Assembly: GCF_014644315.1 (NCBI RefSeq)
Contig: NZ_BMKL01000001.1
Location: forward strand, 1,871,001 to 1,935,000
DNA length: 64,000 nucleotides
Direction of reading: 5' to 3'
Source of the DNA: Tsuneonella deserti
Lineage (GTDB): Bacteria; Pseudomonadota; Alphaproteobacteria; Sphingomonadales; Sphingomonadaceae
Under the pieces are notes generated by a model that saw only the letters and a program-made list of their open reading frames with translations, made no database searches and was not told the DNA's origin. The position numbers and the translations under genes were made by a program. Of this stretch, positions 56,910 through 64,000 are shown piece after piece (position 1 is the stretch's first letter; every line of letters begins with the position of its first letter).

Positions 56910-57082
56910 AAGTCGGCGTCGCGGAGCGAGCCGTAAGGGACTTCTTTCGGGCCGGAATGTGCGCCAGCCCCTACGACGCGAACGAAGACGCCGAAGTCAT
57001 CGCCAATTCGCCTTTGCCGGTACCCAGACGCATCCAACCGTCCGGAAGACCCGCGGGCGGCGAAGTTCAAAAATACAGCATC

Positions 57083-57109
57083 GGGCGCGACTGATCGCCA
57101 GCCGCGCCC
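57083..57109 (-). terminator. Possible terminator of the S46 peptidase gene
   Basis: GGGCGCG (57083-57089) and CGCGCCC (57103-57109) form a 7-bp stem; on the minus strand a T5 run follows nine bases later. It lies 10 bp past the peptidase stop. The delayed T-run makes it tentative. Confidence 0.5.
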
Positions 57110-57118
57110 GACCCTGAC

Positions 57119-59152
57119 CTACTTCGCAGCCAGTTCCTTCACCAGCGCGGGGGCCGGATAGATTTTTTCCAGCGCTTCCTGCACCGCGTCGGTCGACACC
57201 ACGACGGTCCGGTTCACCGTGCCGTCGTAGCCGTAGTTGCCGCCCAGTGAGTTGATGTTGCCATCGAACGCGGCTCCGATCACCGCGCCGGCCCGGTCGA
57301 TCACCGGCGAACCCGAGTTACCGCCGATGATGTCGTTAGTGGTAACGAAGTCATACGCGGTAGCCGGGTCGATTTTCGCCTTGTTGGCGAGGAACGCCGA
57401 CGGCGCGTCGTAAGGCTCGCTGCCGGTCGCGCGGTCGAACGTGCCGCCCATGGTGGTCATGAAAGGTACGTCGTTTCCGCGCTCGTTCCAGCCGGCGACC
57501 TTGCCGTAGCTGATCCGCAGCGTGAAGGTGGCATCGGGATAGAGCGTGTCGCCGTATGCGGCGAAACGGGCGTCGGCGAGCTGGCTGCCGGCGATGGTCA
57601 GCGGAGCCGTGTAGACCGCATCCGCCTTCTGCTTGAGCTCGCGCTGGCGGTCGGCCAAGCGCAGGGCATAGACGATCATCGGGTCGTCAGACGCCCTGAT
57701 CGCTTTCATCCCGCCGTCCCACAACGCCTTGCGCACAGCCGGATCGGCTAGCTTCGAACCGCTGACGAGCGACTGCGCCAGCCCCTCGGGGCTCGCCTTG
57801 CCGAGAAGAAGCTTGGTGTCCGGATCGTCCGCCCCGAGATACTCGCGAGCCTTCGACAGACTCCATTCCAGCGTCAGCTCGTCGAGCCAGGGGTAGATCG
57901 GCTTTTCGTCGAGCAGGCGCTTTTCGGTCAGTGGCAACGCGCTGTCGGTATAGCCGGGAAGGCGTTCGCCATTTGGCTTGGTGCGTTCCTGCGCGGCAAA
58001 GACCAGAGCCTGGGCGTAGCTATAGAGCTCGCTCGAAGGCTGGGTGAACCGCATCGGAAGGTACAGCGAACGGTACGCCGTGACCGCCGCATCAACCGTG
58101 GTCCACGGATCGGCTCCACCTGCACCTTTTGCCTTGAGATCGGCCTCGGCAGCCGCGAGCTTGCCGGTGAACGCCGGATCATTGAGCGCCTTCACGCGAC
58201 CGATGTAGACCTTGAGGCTGTTCTCGATCCCATTGAGTTCGTCGAGCCCTTCGCGCGCATGGGCGGGGCTCTCGTCCATCGCGCGGATCAGGCGGCCGCG
58301 CAGTTCCGAATAGGTCGCCACCGTGACCGGCAGGCGCACTTCGCGTTCGAAGGCCAGCTGGCTCTGGGTGAACAGGCGGTTGGTCGAGCCAGGGTTGCCG
58401 ACGACGAAGGTCGCTTCGCCTTCCTTGGGCGGACGCGGGCTCCACTTCAGGTGGTTCGGCGTGGCGACCGGCTTTCCGTTCTCGTAGGCTCGCAAAAAGC
58501 TTGCATCGAGCGAATAGCGCGGAAAATTGAAGTTGTCGGGATCGCCCCCGAAGGTCGCCGCACGATCTTCCGGCGCCCAGACCAGCCGCACGTCGGAGTA
58601 CTTGCGGTAGGTGTAAAGCTTGTACTGCCCGCCGCCGAACAGGGTGACGACCTGACAGCGCGTGGTCGCGGTGTCGGTGCAGCCCGCCTTCTCGATCTCG
58701 GCGATCTTGGCATCGCGAGCCTTGGTCAGCGCTTCGCCGGTGAGCGTCCCGAACACCGCCTTCACGTCGCTGGTGACGTCGGTGATCTTGGTCACCACCT
58801 CTGCCTGCTGACCGGGACACTTGAGTTCCAGGTCACGCCGGTCCGCGACATATCCCTTGTTGAGGTAGTCGCTGGCGTCGTTCGAATTATCGAACAGGCA
58901 GCTGGCGACGCAGTGGTGGTTGGTGAGGATCAGGCCCTGCGGCGAAACGAAGCTGGCCGAACAGCCGCCGGTCAAGCGCACCGCGGCGTTCTGCACCCGG
59001 TTGAGCCAGGCCTGGTCGGGCGCCCAGCCGTAATCCGCCTTCATCTTGGCGGCCGGAAAATTATCGAACGTCCACATGCCTTCGTCGGCGGCAGCCGGCG
59101 CTGCGGCGAGCGCAAGCACGGCGGTGGACAGGAAAAACGCGCGACGGTTCAT
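57119..59152 (-). CDS. S46 family dipeptidyl peptidase
   Basis: A 677-aa exported protein from ATG 59152 (GGGGAG 9 nt upstream), signal peptide 1-22. It has a chymotrypsin-like double barrel with the catalytic His in LILTNHHCV (about 78-86), Asp in GGDPDNFNFPR (about 205-215) and Ser in GGNSGSPVID (near residue 605), plus the helical cap between them. S46 enzymes (DPP7/DPP11) remove dipeptides from N-termini of periplasmic peptides. The P1 preference cannot be set from sequence here. Confidence 0.94.
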   Translation of the reverse strand: MNRRAFFLSTAVLALAAAPAAADEGMWTFDNFPAAKMKADYGWAPDQAWLNRVQNAAVRLTGGCSASFVSPQGLILTNHHCVASCLFDNSNDASDYLNKGYVADRRDLELKCPGQQAEVVTKITDVTSDVKAVFGTLTGEALTKARDAKIAEIEKAGCTDTATTRCQVVTLFGGGQYKLYTYRKYSDVRLVWAPEDRAATFGGDPDNFNFPRYSLDASFLRAYENGKPVATPNHLKWSPRPPKEGEATFVVGNPGSTNRLFTQSQLAFEREVRLPVTVATYSELRGRLIRAMDESPAHAREGLDELNGIENSLKVYIGRVKALNDPAFTGKLAAAEADLKAKGAGGADPWTTVDAAVTAYRSLYLPMRFTQPSSELYSYAQALVFAAQERTKPNGERLPGYTDSALPLTEKRLLDEKPIYPWLDELTLEWSLSKAREYLGADDPDTKLLLGKASPEGLAQSLVSGSKLADPAVRKALWDGGMKAIRASDDPMIVYALRLADRQRELKQKADAVYTAPLTIAGSQLADARFAAYGDTLYPDATFTLRISYGKVAGWNERGNDVPFMTTMGGTFDRATGSEPYDAPSAFLANKAKIDPATAYDFVTTNDIIGGNSGSPVIDRAGAVIGAAFDGNINSLGGNYGYDGTVNRTVVVSTDAVQEALEKIYPAPALVKELAAK

Positions 59153-59223
59153 CTTGGAAGCTCCCCAAAAAATTCTCGTGACCCTGCTCTGTCGCCAACC
59201 TCGCCAAACCGCAACGAAAGATA

Positions 59224-59620
59224 GTGCCAGGAGGCCTGTAAGCCGGGTTCTGTCCCGTGGGCGGTATCCCCGAAAGGACCGGCCGCTCGGGGGCAGCCAT
59301 TCGTCTAACCCTTGCGTCGCCGCAAGATTCAAGCAGCCAACCCGGACCTCTCGGAGCGAAACGCCCCTGCCCAGTGGGCGCGAGGCCCCTATTTGGCCTT
59401 GCTCCGGGTGGGGTTTGCCGTGCGAGCGCTGTTGCCATCGCCCCGGTGCGCTCTTGCCGCACCCTTTCACCCTTACCTTCCGTGGAAGGCGGTCTGCTCT
59501 CTGTGGCACTTTCCCTGGGGTCACCCCCGGCGGGCGTTACCCGCCACCCTTGTTTCGTGGAGCCCGGACTTTCCTCGGCGCCCTGACGGACGACGCGGCT
59601 GCCCAGCCTCCTGGCAGCGC
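59224..59620 (-). ncRNA. rnpB: RNase P RNA, bacterial class A
   Basis: About 397 nt on the minus strand. The 5' conserved GAGGAAAGTCCGGGCTCC lies at 59576-59559 and the 3' conserved GACAGAACCCGGCTTA at 59254-59239. The ends pair as helix P1 (GCCAGGAGGC with GCCTCCTGGC). It is the catalytic subunit that matures tRNA 5' ends. It begins directly at the stop codon of the amidase gene. Confidence 0.95.
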
Positions 59621-60325
59621 CTACCTAGCGTGGCCGCGGTCGCGATCCAAGAGCAGCTGGAAAAGGATCGCGCGGACCTGCCCGTCGATCTCGCCATCGA
59701 TCCTGTGCGGACGCCAGCGCCGCTGGAACGCCTCCACCGCCTTGCGACCTTCGGTGATGTCGTAACCGAAACGTTCGAGCGCGAGGTAGAACGCAGCATC
59801 GTTGTGGAACGGGTCGCCTTGCTCCAGCTTTTCGGGACGCGGCAGGCAGAGCTTGTATTCGGCGAGGCGGTCCCACGGAAACAGCTCTCCCGGATCGATC
59901 TTGCGCGCCGGGGCGATGTCCGAATGTCCGACCACGTTGGCGCGGGGAATATCGTACTCGCGCACGATGCGCGCCAGCAACGGCACCAGCGCGTCGAGCT
60001 GCGCCTCGGAGAACTCGCGGTAGCCGAGCGCGTGGCCCGGATGATCGAGTTCTATCCCGATCGAGGCCGAATTCACGTCAGGATGGCCGCGCCAGTAGCT
60101 TTGCCCCGCGTGCCAGGCGCGCTTGTCCTCGTCGACCAGGCGGATGACCTCGCCCGCTTCGCTTATCAGGTAATGGGCGCTGACCTTGGCTTGCGGATCG
60201 ATGAGGCGGGCAAGCGATTCCTCGACGCTCGGCATCTCGGTGTAGTGGATTACCGCCATCGAGACAGGCAGCTTGCGCTCGTCCCAGTTGGGCGAGGGAA
60301 CCGAGCGGTGAACCAGCTCGTCCAC
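59621..60325 (-). CDS. N-acetylmuramoyl-L-alanine amidase (AmpD-like)
   Basis: A 234-aa protein with GTG start 60325 and GGAAGG 8 nt upstream. The amidase-2 zinc site is complete: first His in AVIHYTEMPS, then SAHYLI, GHSDIAPARKIDPGELFPW with the second His and Asp ligands, and a C-terminal peptidoglycan-binding-like helix region (about 170-230). It cleaves the amide between MurNAc and L-Ala. No signal peptide is seen, so it is probably a cytoplasmic recycling enzyme. It follows chpT by 4 bp. Confidence 0.92.
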   Translation of the reverse strand: MDELVHRSVPSPNWDERKLPVSMAVIHYTEMPSVEESLARLIDPQAKVSAHYLISEAGEVIRLVDEDKRAWHAGQSYWRGHPDVNSASIGIELDHPGHALGYREFSEAQLDALVPLLARIVREYDIPRANVVGHSDIAPARKIDPGELFPWDRLAEYKLCLPRPEKLEQGDPFHNDAAFYLALERFGYDITEGRKAVEAFQRRWRPHRIDGEIDGQVRAILFQLLLDRDRGHAR

Positions 60326-60329
60326 CGTC

Positions 60330-60974
60330 TCAGCCTTCCGGCAGGACCGCGCCGAGCACCAGCGCGCCATCCGACAGCATGTACTGCAGTCCGCCGCCCG
60401 CCTGGTCGGCAAGGAGCGAGAGCATGTGGGCAGCAGCGGTGCGGCTGCTGAGCTCGCGCGGAGCCAGCTTGCCTTCGAGCGCCTTTCCGATCGTTTCGTC
60501 GAACGCGATGCGCGGGCCGGCGGCTCGCACCACGATCTCGCTCGCCCCGCCGCGGCTTTCAGCTCCCACGTCGAGTGTTCCGCCGCGCACCAGCGCGTCG
60601 ATGCCCATCTGCGCGAAATTGAGCAGGACCTTGACCGCACCCTTTGGCAAGCGATCGGCGGCAAGTGCCCAGTTGAGTTCCACCCGCCGCGCATCGCCGA
60701 CCAGTGCCTCGATCACCGACTTGGCCTCGTCCACCGGGACGCTCTCTCCAAAGCCGCCGGCGGCGCCGAACGCGAGGCGGAAGAACTTGAGCTTGTCGGC
60801 GCTGATCCGCGCGCTCTGCTCAAGCAGTTCAAAGCACCGCTGGCGCATTTCCGGATCACGCTCGTCGGCCAGCAGCTCCAGCCCGTTGGTCAGCGCGCCG
60901 ACGGGGGAGAGGAGGTCGTGACAGAGGCGCGAGCACAGCAGGCTGGCAAGATCGAGCGGATCGGTTTCATTCAT
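60330..60974 (-). CDS. chpT: Histidine phosphotransferase ChpT
   Basis: A 214-aa protein. LCHDLLSPVGALTNGLELL holds the phospho-accepting His19, followed by a degenerate HATPase-like domain (about 85-210). ChpT relays phosphate from CckA to CtrA and CpdR in alphaproteobacteria. ATG 60974 or ATG 60970 could start it. Its leader holds copy B of the repeated element. Co-transcribed with the amidase gene. Confidence 0.93.
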   Translation of the reverse strand: MNETDPLDLASLLCSRLCHDLLSPVGALTNGLELLADERDPEMRQRCFELLEQSARISADKLKFFRLAFGAAGGFGESVPVDEAKSVIEALVGDARRVELNWALAADRLPKGAVKVLLNFAQMGIDALVRGGTLDVGAESRGGASEIVVRAAGPRIAFDETIGKALEGKLAPRELSSRTAAAHMLSLLADQAGGGLQYMLSDGALVLGAVLPEG

Positions 60975-60990
60975 GTGGTAAGGCAGTTTC

Positions 60991-61038
60991 CTGAAGCGTG
61001 GACCGCATGGACCACAGTCCTAGTGCAAAAATCCGCAC
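60991..61038 (-). promoter_or_regulatory. Leader element copy B (upstream of chpT)
   Basis: The minus strand carries a GTGC / GCAC hairpin (61023-61038) with a T-rich 8-nt loop, then a 31-nt block (61021-60991) that is 29/31 identical to copy A at 45037-45067. It ends 16 nt before the chpT ATG. The preceding stem differs in sequence from copy A but keeps size, position and T-rich loop. Confidence 0.7.
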
Positions 61039-61102
61039 CCGTGCCAGTCCACTGTCGAGCGAACGGAAAGAGGTGGTGCGGGCGGATGTCATGACCCGAG
61101 CA

Positions 61103-61501
61103 CTAGCCGCCGGTCGCAAGGTAGGAAAGCGCCGCGAAGCCTTCCGCGGTGTCCTGCCACCAACCGACCTTCCCTTCGCCGACGATGGCCCACACCCTGC
61201 CGTCTGCGGTGGCCTGCGCGCGGTCGGTTGCCGACGGCTCCGGCGGTCCGGCGGGATGGGAGTGGTAGTATCCCAGCACCCGCGGCCCTCCCCCGCGCTC
61301 TGCCCGATGCGCATCGATCAGCGCGCGCGGGTCGATCTCGAAATGCGTATCCGGCGTCGGATGAACGTTTGCGCAGGGCCGGATCGAGCAGACCGCGCCG
61401 TTCGTGCCCAGCAGCAGGCCGCACGCCTCGTGCGGATGCGCGGCGGCCGCCTCGGCAATCAGCTCCCCGATCAGGGCGCTTGAGACTTCGATCGTCTTCA
61501 C
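61103..61501 (-). CDS. JAMM/MPN-domain (Mov34) metalloprotease
   Basis: A 132-aa protein. Zinc ligands and catalytic residues are intact: Glu25 (HPHEACGLL), then YYHSHPAGPPEPSATD with His80, His82, Ser90 and Asp93. Bacterial JAMM proteins cut small ubiquitin-like or sulfur-carrier tails; the substrate here is unknown. Its ATG is only 14 bp from the divergent rluD-like start. Confidence 0.92.
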   Translation of the reverse strand: MKTIEVSSALIGELIAEAAAAHPHEACGLLLGTNGAVCSIRPCANVHPTPDTHFEIDPRALIDAHRAERGGGPRVLGYYHSHPAGPPEPSATDRAQATADGRVWAIVGEGKVGWWQDTAEGFAALSYLATGG

Positions 61502-61515
61502 CCATCTCCCCTAGC

Positions 61516-62460
61516 ATGGGCGAGGGGGAAATCATCACCGGGATGCTGGCGTCCGCGGGCCGGCTGGACAGGGAACTGGCCGGCGCCAGCGGCCTGTCGC
61601 GTGAACGGGTCAAGGCTTTGCTTGCCGAAGGCGCGGTGACCCTGGATGGGAAGGCGGCATCGAACCCCTCCGCCAAGGTCGGCGGCGGCGAGACATTCGC
61701 CATTGCCCTCCCCCCGCCAACCCCGCTCGACGCCGAGGCGCAGGACATCCCGCTCGATATCGTGTTCGAGGACGAGGACCTCATCGTGGTGGACAAGCCG
61801 GCGGGACTGGTCGTCCACCCGGCGGCGGGCAACCTCGACGGCACGTTGGTCAACGCGCTGCTTCACCACTGCGCGGGGCGGCTGTCCGGCATCAACGGCA
61901 CCTTGCGCCCGGGAATCGTCCACCGGATCGACAAGGATACCTCGGGCCTGCTGGTCGTTGCCAAGAGCGATGCAGCGCACGAAGGGCTTGCGCGGCAGTT
62001 CGCCGACCATTCGATCGAACGGACATATCTGGCGGTCTGCGCCGGACACCCCCGCCCTGCCGCGGGCACCATCGAGGCGCGGCTCGGCCGGTCGGACGCG
62101 AACCGCAAGAAGATGGCGGTGCTGTCCGATACCGCTTCGCGCGGGAAGCATGCGATCACCCATTACCGGACGATCCGGGCGCTCGACGGGTGCGCGCTGA
62201 TCGAGTGCAGGCTCGAAACCGGGCGCACGCACCAGGTCCGGGTTCACCTTGCGTCAATCGGTCATCCGCTATTGGGGGACCCTGTCTATGGACGCGATCC
62301 CAAGGCCCTGCGCCCGCTCCTCAAGGAGCTTCATTTCGCCCGCCAGGCACTCCACGCCGCGAGCCTGGGCTTCGTCCATCCGGTTACGGGAAAACGGCTC
62401 GTCTTCGAGGCGGACCTACCCGCCGACATGGCGGAACTTATCGACCGAACCGGTCATTGA
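61516..62460 (+). CDS. rluD: RluD-like 23S rRNA pseudouridine synthase
   Basis: A 314-aa protein with an S4 domain (about 15-70) and a catalytic domain with HRIDKDTSG (about 137-145), IPLDIVFEDEDLIVVDKPAG and LETGRTHQVRVHLASIGHPLLGDPVYG. RluD modifies helix 69 of 23S rRNA. ATG 61516 has no ribosome site; ATG 61543 is an alternative that trims nine residues. Followed by rpoH. Confidence 0.92.
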   Translation: MGEGEIITGMLASAGRLDRELAGASGLSRERVKALLAEGAVTLDGKAASNPSAKVGGGETFAIALPPPTPLDAEAQDIPLDIVFEDEDLIVVDKPAGLVVHPAAGNLDGTLVNALLHHCAGRLSGINGTLRPGIVHRIDKDTSGLLVVAKSDAAHEGLARQFADHSIERTYLAVCAGHPRPAAGTIEARLGRSDANRKKMAVLSDTASRGKHAITHYRTIRALDGCALIECRLETGRTHQVRVHLASIGHPLLGDPVYGRDPKALRPLLKELHFARQALHAASLGFVHPVTGKRLVFEADLPADMAELIDRTGH

Positions 62461-62565
62461 AATCGACGAAACGCGCTGCACGGACGCGCGCAATCCGGTA
62501 TATATGGATCAGCGTGCCCCATCAGGTGGATGCCCGTCTGGGGTCCCGATAACGAGGGCGACGCG

Positions 62566-63495
62566 ATGAAAGGTCAGGGTATAGTGAGTACTTCCAAAAA
62601 GTTGTCGGTCCCGGCGCTGAACGGTGAGCAGAGCCTCAACCGCTATCTTGCCGAGATCAAGAAATTCCCCATCCTGAAGCCCGAGCAGGAATACATGCTC
62701 GCCAAGCGTTATCAGGAACACGAGGATAGCGAGGCTGCGGCCCAGCTCGTCACCAGCCACCTGCGGCTCGTGGCCAAGATCGCCATGGGCTACCGCGGCT
62801 ACGGCCTGCCGGTCAGCGACCTCATCTCCGAAGGCAACGTCGGCCTGATGCAGGGCGTCAAGAAGTTCGAGCCCGATCGCGGCTTCCGCCTCGCGACTTA
62901 CGCGATGTGGTGGATCAAGGCGTCGATCCAGGAGTTCATCCTACGCTCGTGGAGCCTCGTGAAAATGGGCACCACCGCGGCCCAGAAGAAGCTGTTCTTC
63001 AACCTTCGCCGGATGAAGAAGGAGCTCGAGGCTTACGAAGACGCCGATCTCCATCCGGACGACGTGGCCAAGATCGCGACCACGCTCGGCGTTGCCGAGC
63101 AGGAAGTGATCAACATGAACCGGCGCATGATGATGGGCGGCGACGGCTCGCTCAACGTCTCGATGCGCAACGGCGAGGAAGGCGCGGGCGAGTGGCAGGA
63201 CTGGCTGAAGGACGACCGTCCTCTGCAGGACGAAACCACCGCCGAGGCCGAGGAAGCGATGGTGCGTCACGAGATGCTGGTGGAGGCGATGGACAGCCTC
63301 AACGAGCGCGAGAAGCACATCCTCACCGAACGTCGCCTGACGGATGATCCGCAGACTCTTGAGGAGCTATCGCAGGTCTATGACGTCAGCCGCGAACGCA
63401 TCCGCCAGATCGAGGTGCGCGCGTTCGAGAAGCTGCAAAAGGCGATGCAGCGCATCGCCGGCGAGCGGCTGCTGCCGGCGCCGGTCGCGGGCTGA
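62566..63495 (+). CDS. rpoH: RNA polymerase sigma-32 factor
   Basis: A 309-aa sigma-70 family protein from ATG 62566 (GAGGG 7 nt upstream). Region 2 (ISEGNVGLMQGVKKFEPDRGFRLATYAMWWIKASIQEFIL) and region 4 (SRERIRQIEVRAFEKL) are complete. The RpoH box QKKLFFNLRRMKK confirms RpoH. It directs heat-shock genes. It has its own terminator. Confidence 0.96.
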   Translation: MKGQGIVSTSKKLSVPALNGEQSLNRYLAEIKKFPILKPEQEYMLAKRYQEHEDSEAAAQLVTSHLRLVAKIAMGYRGYGLPVSDLISEGNVGLMQGVKKFEPDRGFRLATYAMWWIKASIQEFILRSWSLVKMGTTAAQKKLFFNLRRMKKELEAYEDADLHPDDVAKIATTLGVAEQEVINMNRRMMMGGDGSLNVSMRNGEEGAGEWQDWLKDDRPLQDETTAEAEEAMVRHEMLVEAMDSLNEREKHILTERRLTDDPQTLEELSQVYDVSRERIRQIEVRAFEKLQKAMQRIAGERLLPAPVAG

Positions 63496-63516
63496 TACTG
63501 CACTTCTTGCCATGCG

Positions 63517-63545
63517 AAGGGCCGTCCCGTTCGGGGCGGCCCTTT
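63517..63545 (+). terminator. Terminator of rpoH
   Basis: AAGGGCCG and CGGCCCTT form the outer stem, with an inner CCCG/CGGG around TT, and a short T-run after it. About 20 bp past the rpoH stop. Confidence 0.75.
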
Positions 63546-63621
63546 CCGCATTCAGGGAACCCGCTGCGCGCTATCCTCGTTCGACTAGGCGCTGACAGGC
63601 ACAGGCGGCAAGGAAGGCGCG

Positions 63622-63924
63622 ATGGAAACAGGTCTGGTCATCGTGGGCGTCGGGCTCCTGATTGTGTTCGCAACTTTCGCACACCTGTTGCTCAATGCCC
63701 GGGGCCTGATGCGCCTCGTCAAACCGATGTCGGGGGGCGAGATTCGCGTCGGACAAGGGCACGAGGGATCCTCGCGCGGGACCATCCTGTTCTCGCTCAT
63801 CCTGCACTTCGTGGGCTGGGCTATCGCGGCGATCGCGTACTTCACGATGGTGGCGCAGGTCGCCGAAACCGCGCCCGAACGCGGGGAAATTCCCGCCACC
63901 GTCAACGGCACGACCGCCCGATAA
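63622..63924 (+). CDS. Small two-helix membrane protein
   Basis: A 100-aa protein with AAGGAAGG about 6 nt before ATG 63622. Two transmembrane helices (about 5-24, LVIVGVGLLIVFATFAHLL, and about 54-77, TILFSLILHFVGWAIAAIAYFTMV) flank a polar loop. No known motif. It follows the rpoH terminator, so it has its own promoter. Function unknown. Confidence 0.78.
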   Translation: METGLVIVGVGLLIVFATFAHLLLNARGLMRLVKPMSGGEIRVGQGHEGSSRGTILFSLILHFVGWAIAAIAYFTMVAQVAETAPERGEIPATVNGTTAR

Positions 63925-64000
63925 GTGCCACGCTGCCGATTGTGCCGCCGCGTCCGCCACGATAGGCGCGCCAGACCATGTTCGTGATTGTGCGCTTTCT

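Noticed and set aside
56795..57070. 91-codon minus-strand frame after the phosphatase gene
   Set aside because: Overlaps the end of the phosphatase gene out of frame, no ribosome site and no recognisable features.
63979..64000. ATG near the right edge (MFVIVRF...)
   Set aside because: Only seven codons are inside the window and no upstream ribosome site is clear; cannot be called.

Overview
The window is a high-GC, densely packed stretch of chromosome from an alphaproteobacterium, most likely of the order Sphingomonadales (Erythrobacter/Altererythrobacter-like). The evidence is the set of genes: a ChpT phosphotransferase, ATP12, an RpoH with alphaproteobacterial features, the short HisG form, a K+-independent membrane pyrophosphatase, a TorF-type porin, an S46 peptidase, TIGR02186/TauE, and many ATGA-type stop/start overlaps. 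I see no rRNA, tRNA, insertion sequence, prophage or CRISPR array. It reads as core chromosome with small accessory cassettes.

Layout. 1-2551: a HxlR regulator divergent from a DUF1428 / VOC / dihydrofolate-reductase-like cassette. 2558-7884: an MpaB-like oxygenase, a cobS without cobT beside it, a class A penicillin-binding protein, two hotdog thioesterases and a small exported membrane protein with its own terminator. 8151-14220: an amidohydrolase, a J-domain protein, a bolA-pirin-SDR-epoxide-hydrolase-like operon, and a small-protein/cupin pair beneath a Fur-box-like sequence. 14534-18920: a DUF2332 protein and a hisG-hisD-nusB-thiL operon. 19035-27015: hppA, an acyltransferase/JmjC-like pair, tesB, a PilZ-HTH fusion, a degenerate GGDEF protein and a haem-oxygenase-like diiron protein. 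27032-33022: rpsU, FKBP, and DUF4153-gatCAB. 33214-38174: a seven-gene overlapping operon crcB-rluC-like-paiB-HAD-small TM-ATP12-nhaA. 38179-41779: an Mla-type lipid transporter (mlaE-mlaF-mlaD-lipoprotein). 41874-47297: valS, a VOC protein, queE and a MATE exporter. 47302-53300: a HerA-like ATPase, TIGR02186-TauE, and an NfrB-like glycosyltransferase followed by a frame-split exported protein. 53533-64000: gloA, SIMPL, a porin, a PPP-type phosphatase, an S46 peptidase, RNase P RNA, a muramoyl amidase, chpT, a JAMM protease, rluD, rpoH and a small membrane protein.

Functional threads: cell-cycle and c-di-GMP signalling (chpT, a CtrA-like box, the PilZ-HTH fusion, a GGDEF protein with a dead active site but an intact I-site motif); envelope building and lipid traffic (PBP1, Mla, amidase, porin, glycosyltransferase); translation (gatCAB, valS, rpsU, pseudouridine synthases, queE, rnpB); and ion and energy balance (hppA, nhaA, crcB, ATP12).

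The most unusual signal is a 31-nt element, 29/31 identical, that occurs twice on opposite strands. Each copy lies 16-23 nt upstream of a start codon (queE and chpT) and points toward that gene. In both copies it is preceded by a short hairpin whose stem sequence differs but whose T-rich loop is kept. This looks like an undescribed leader RNA or operator element.
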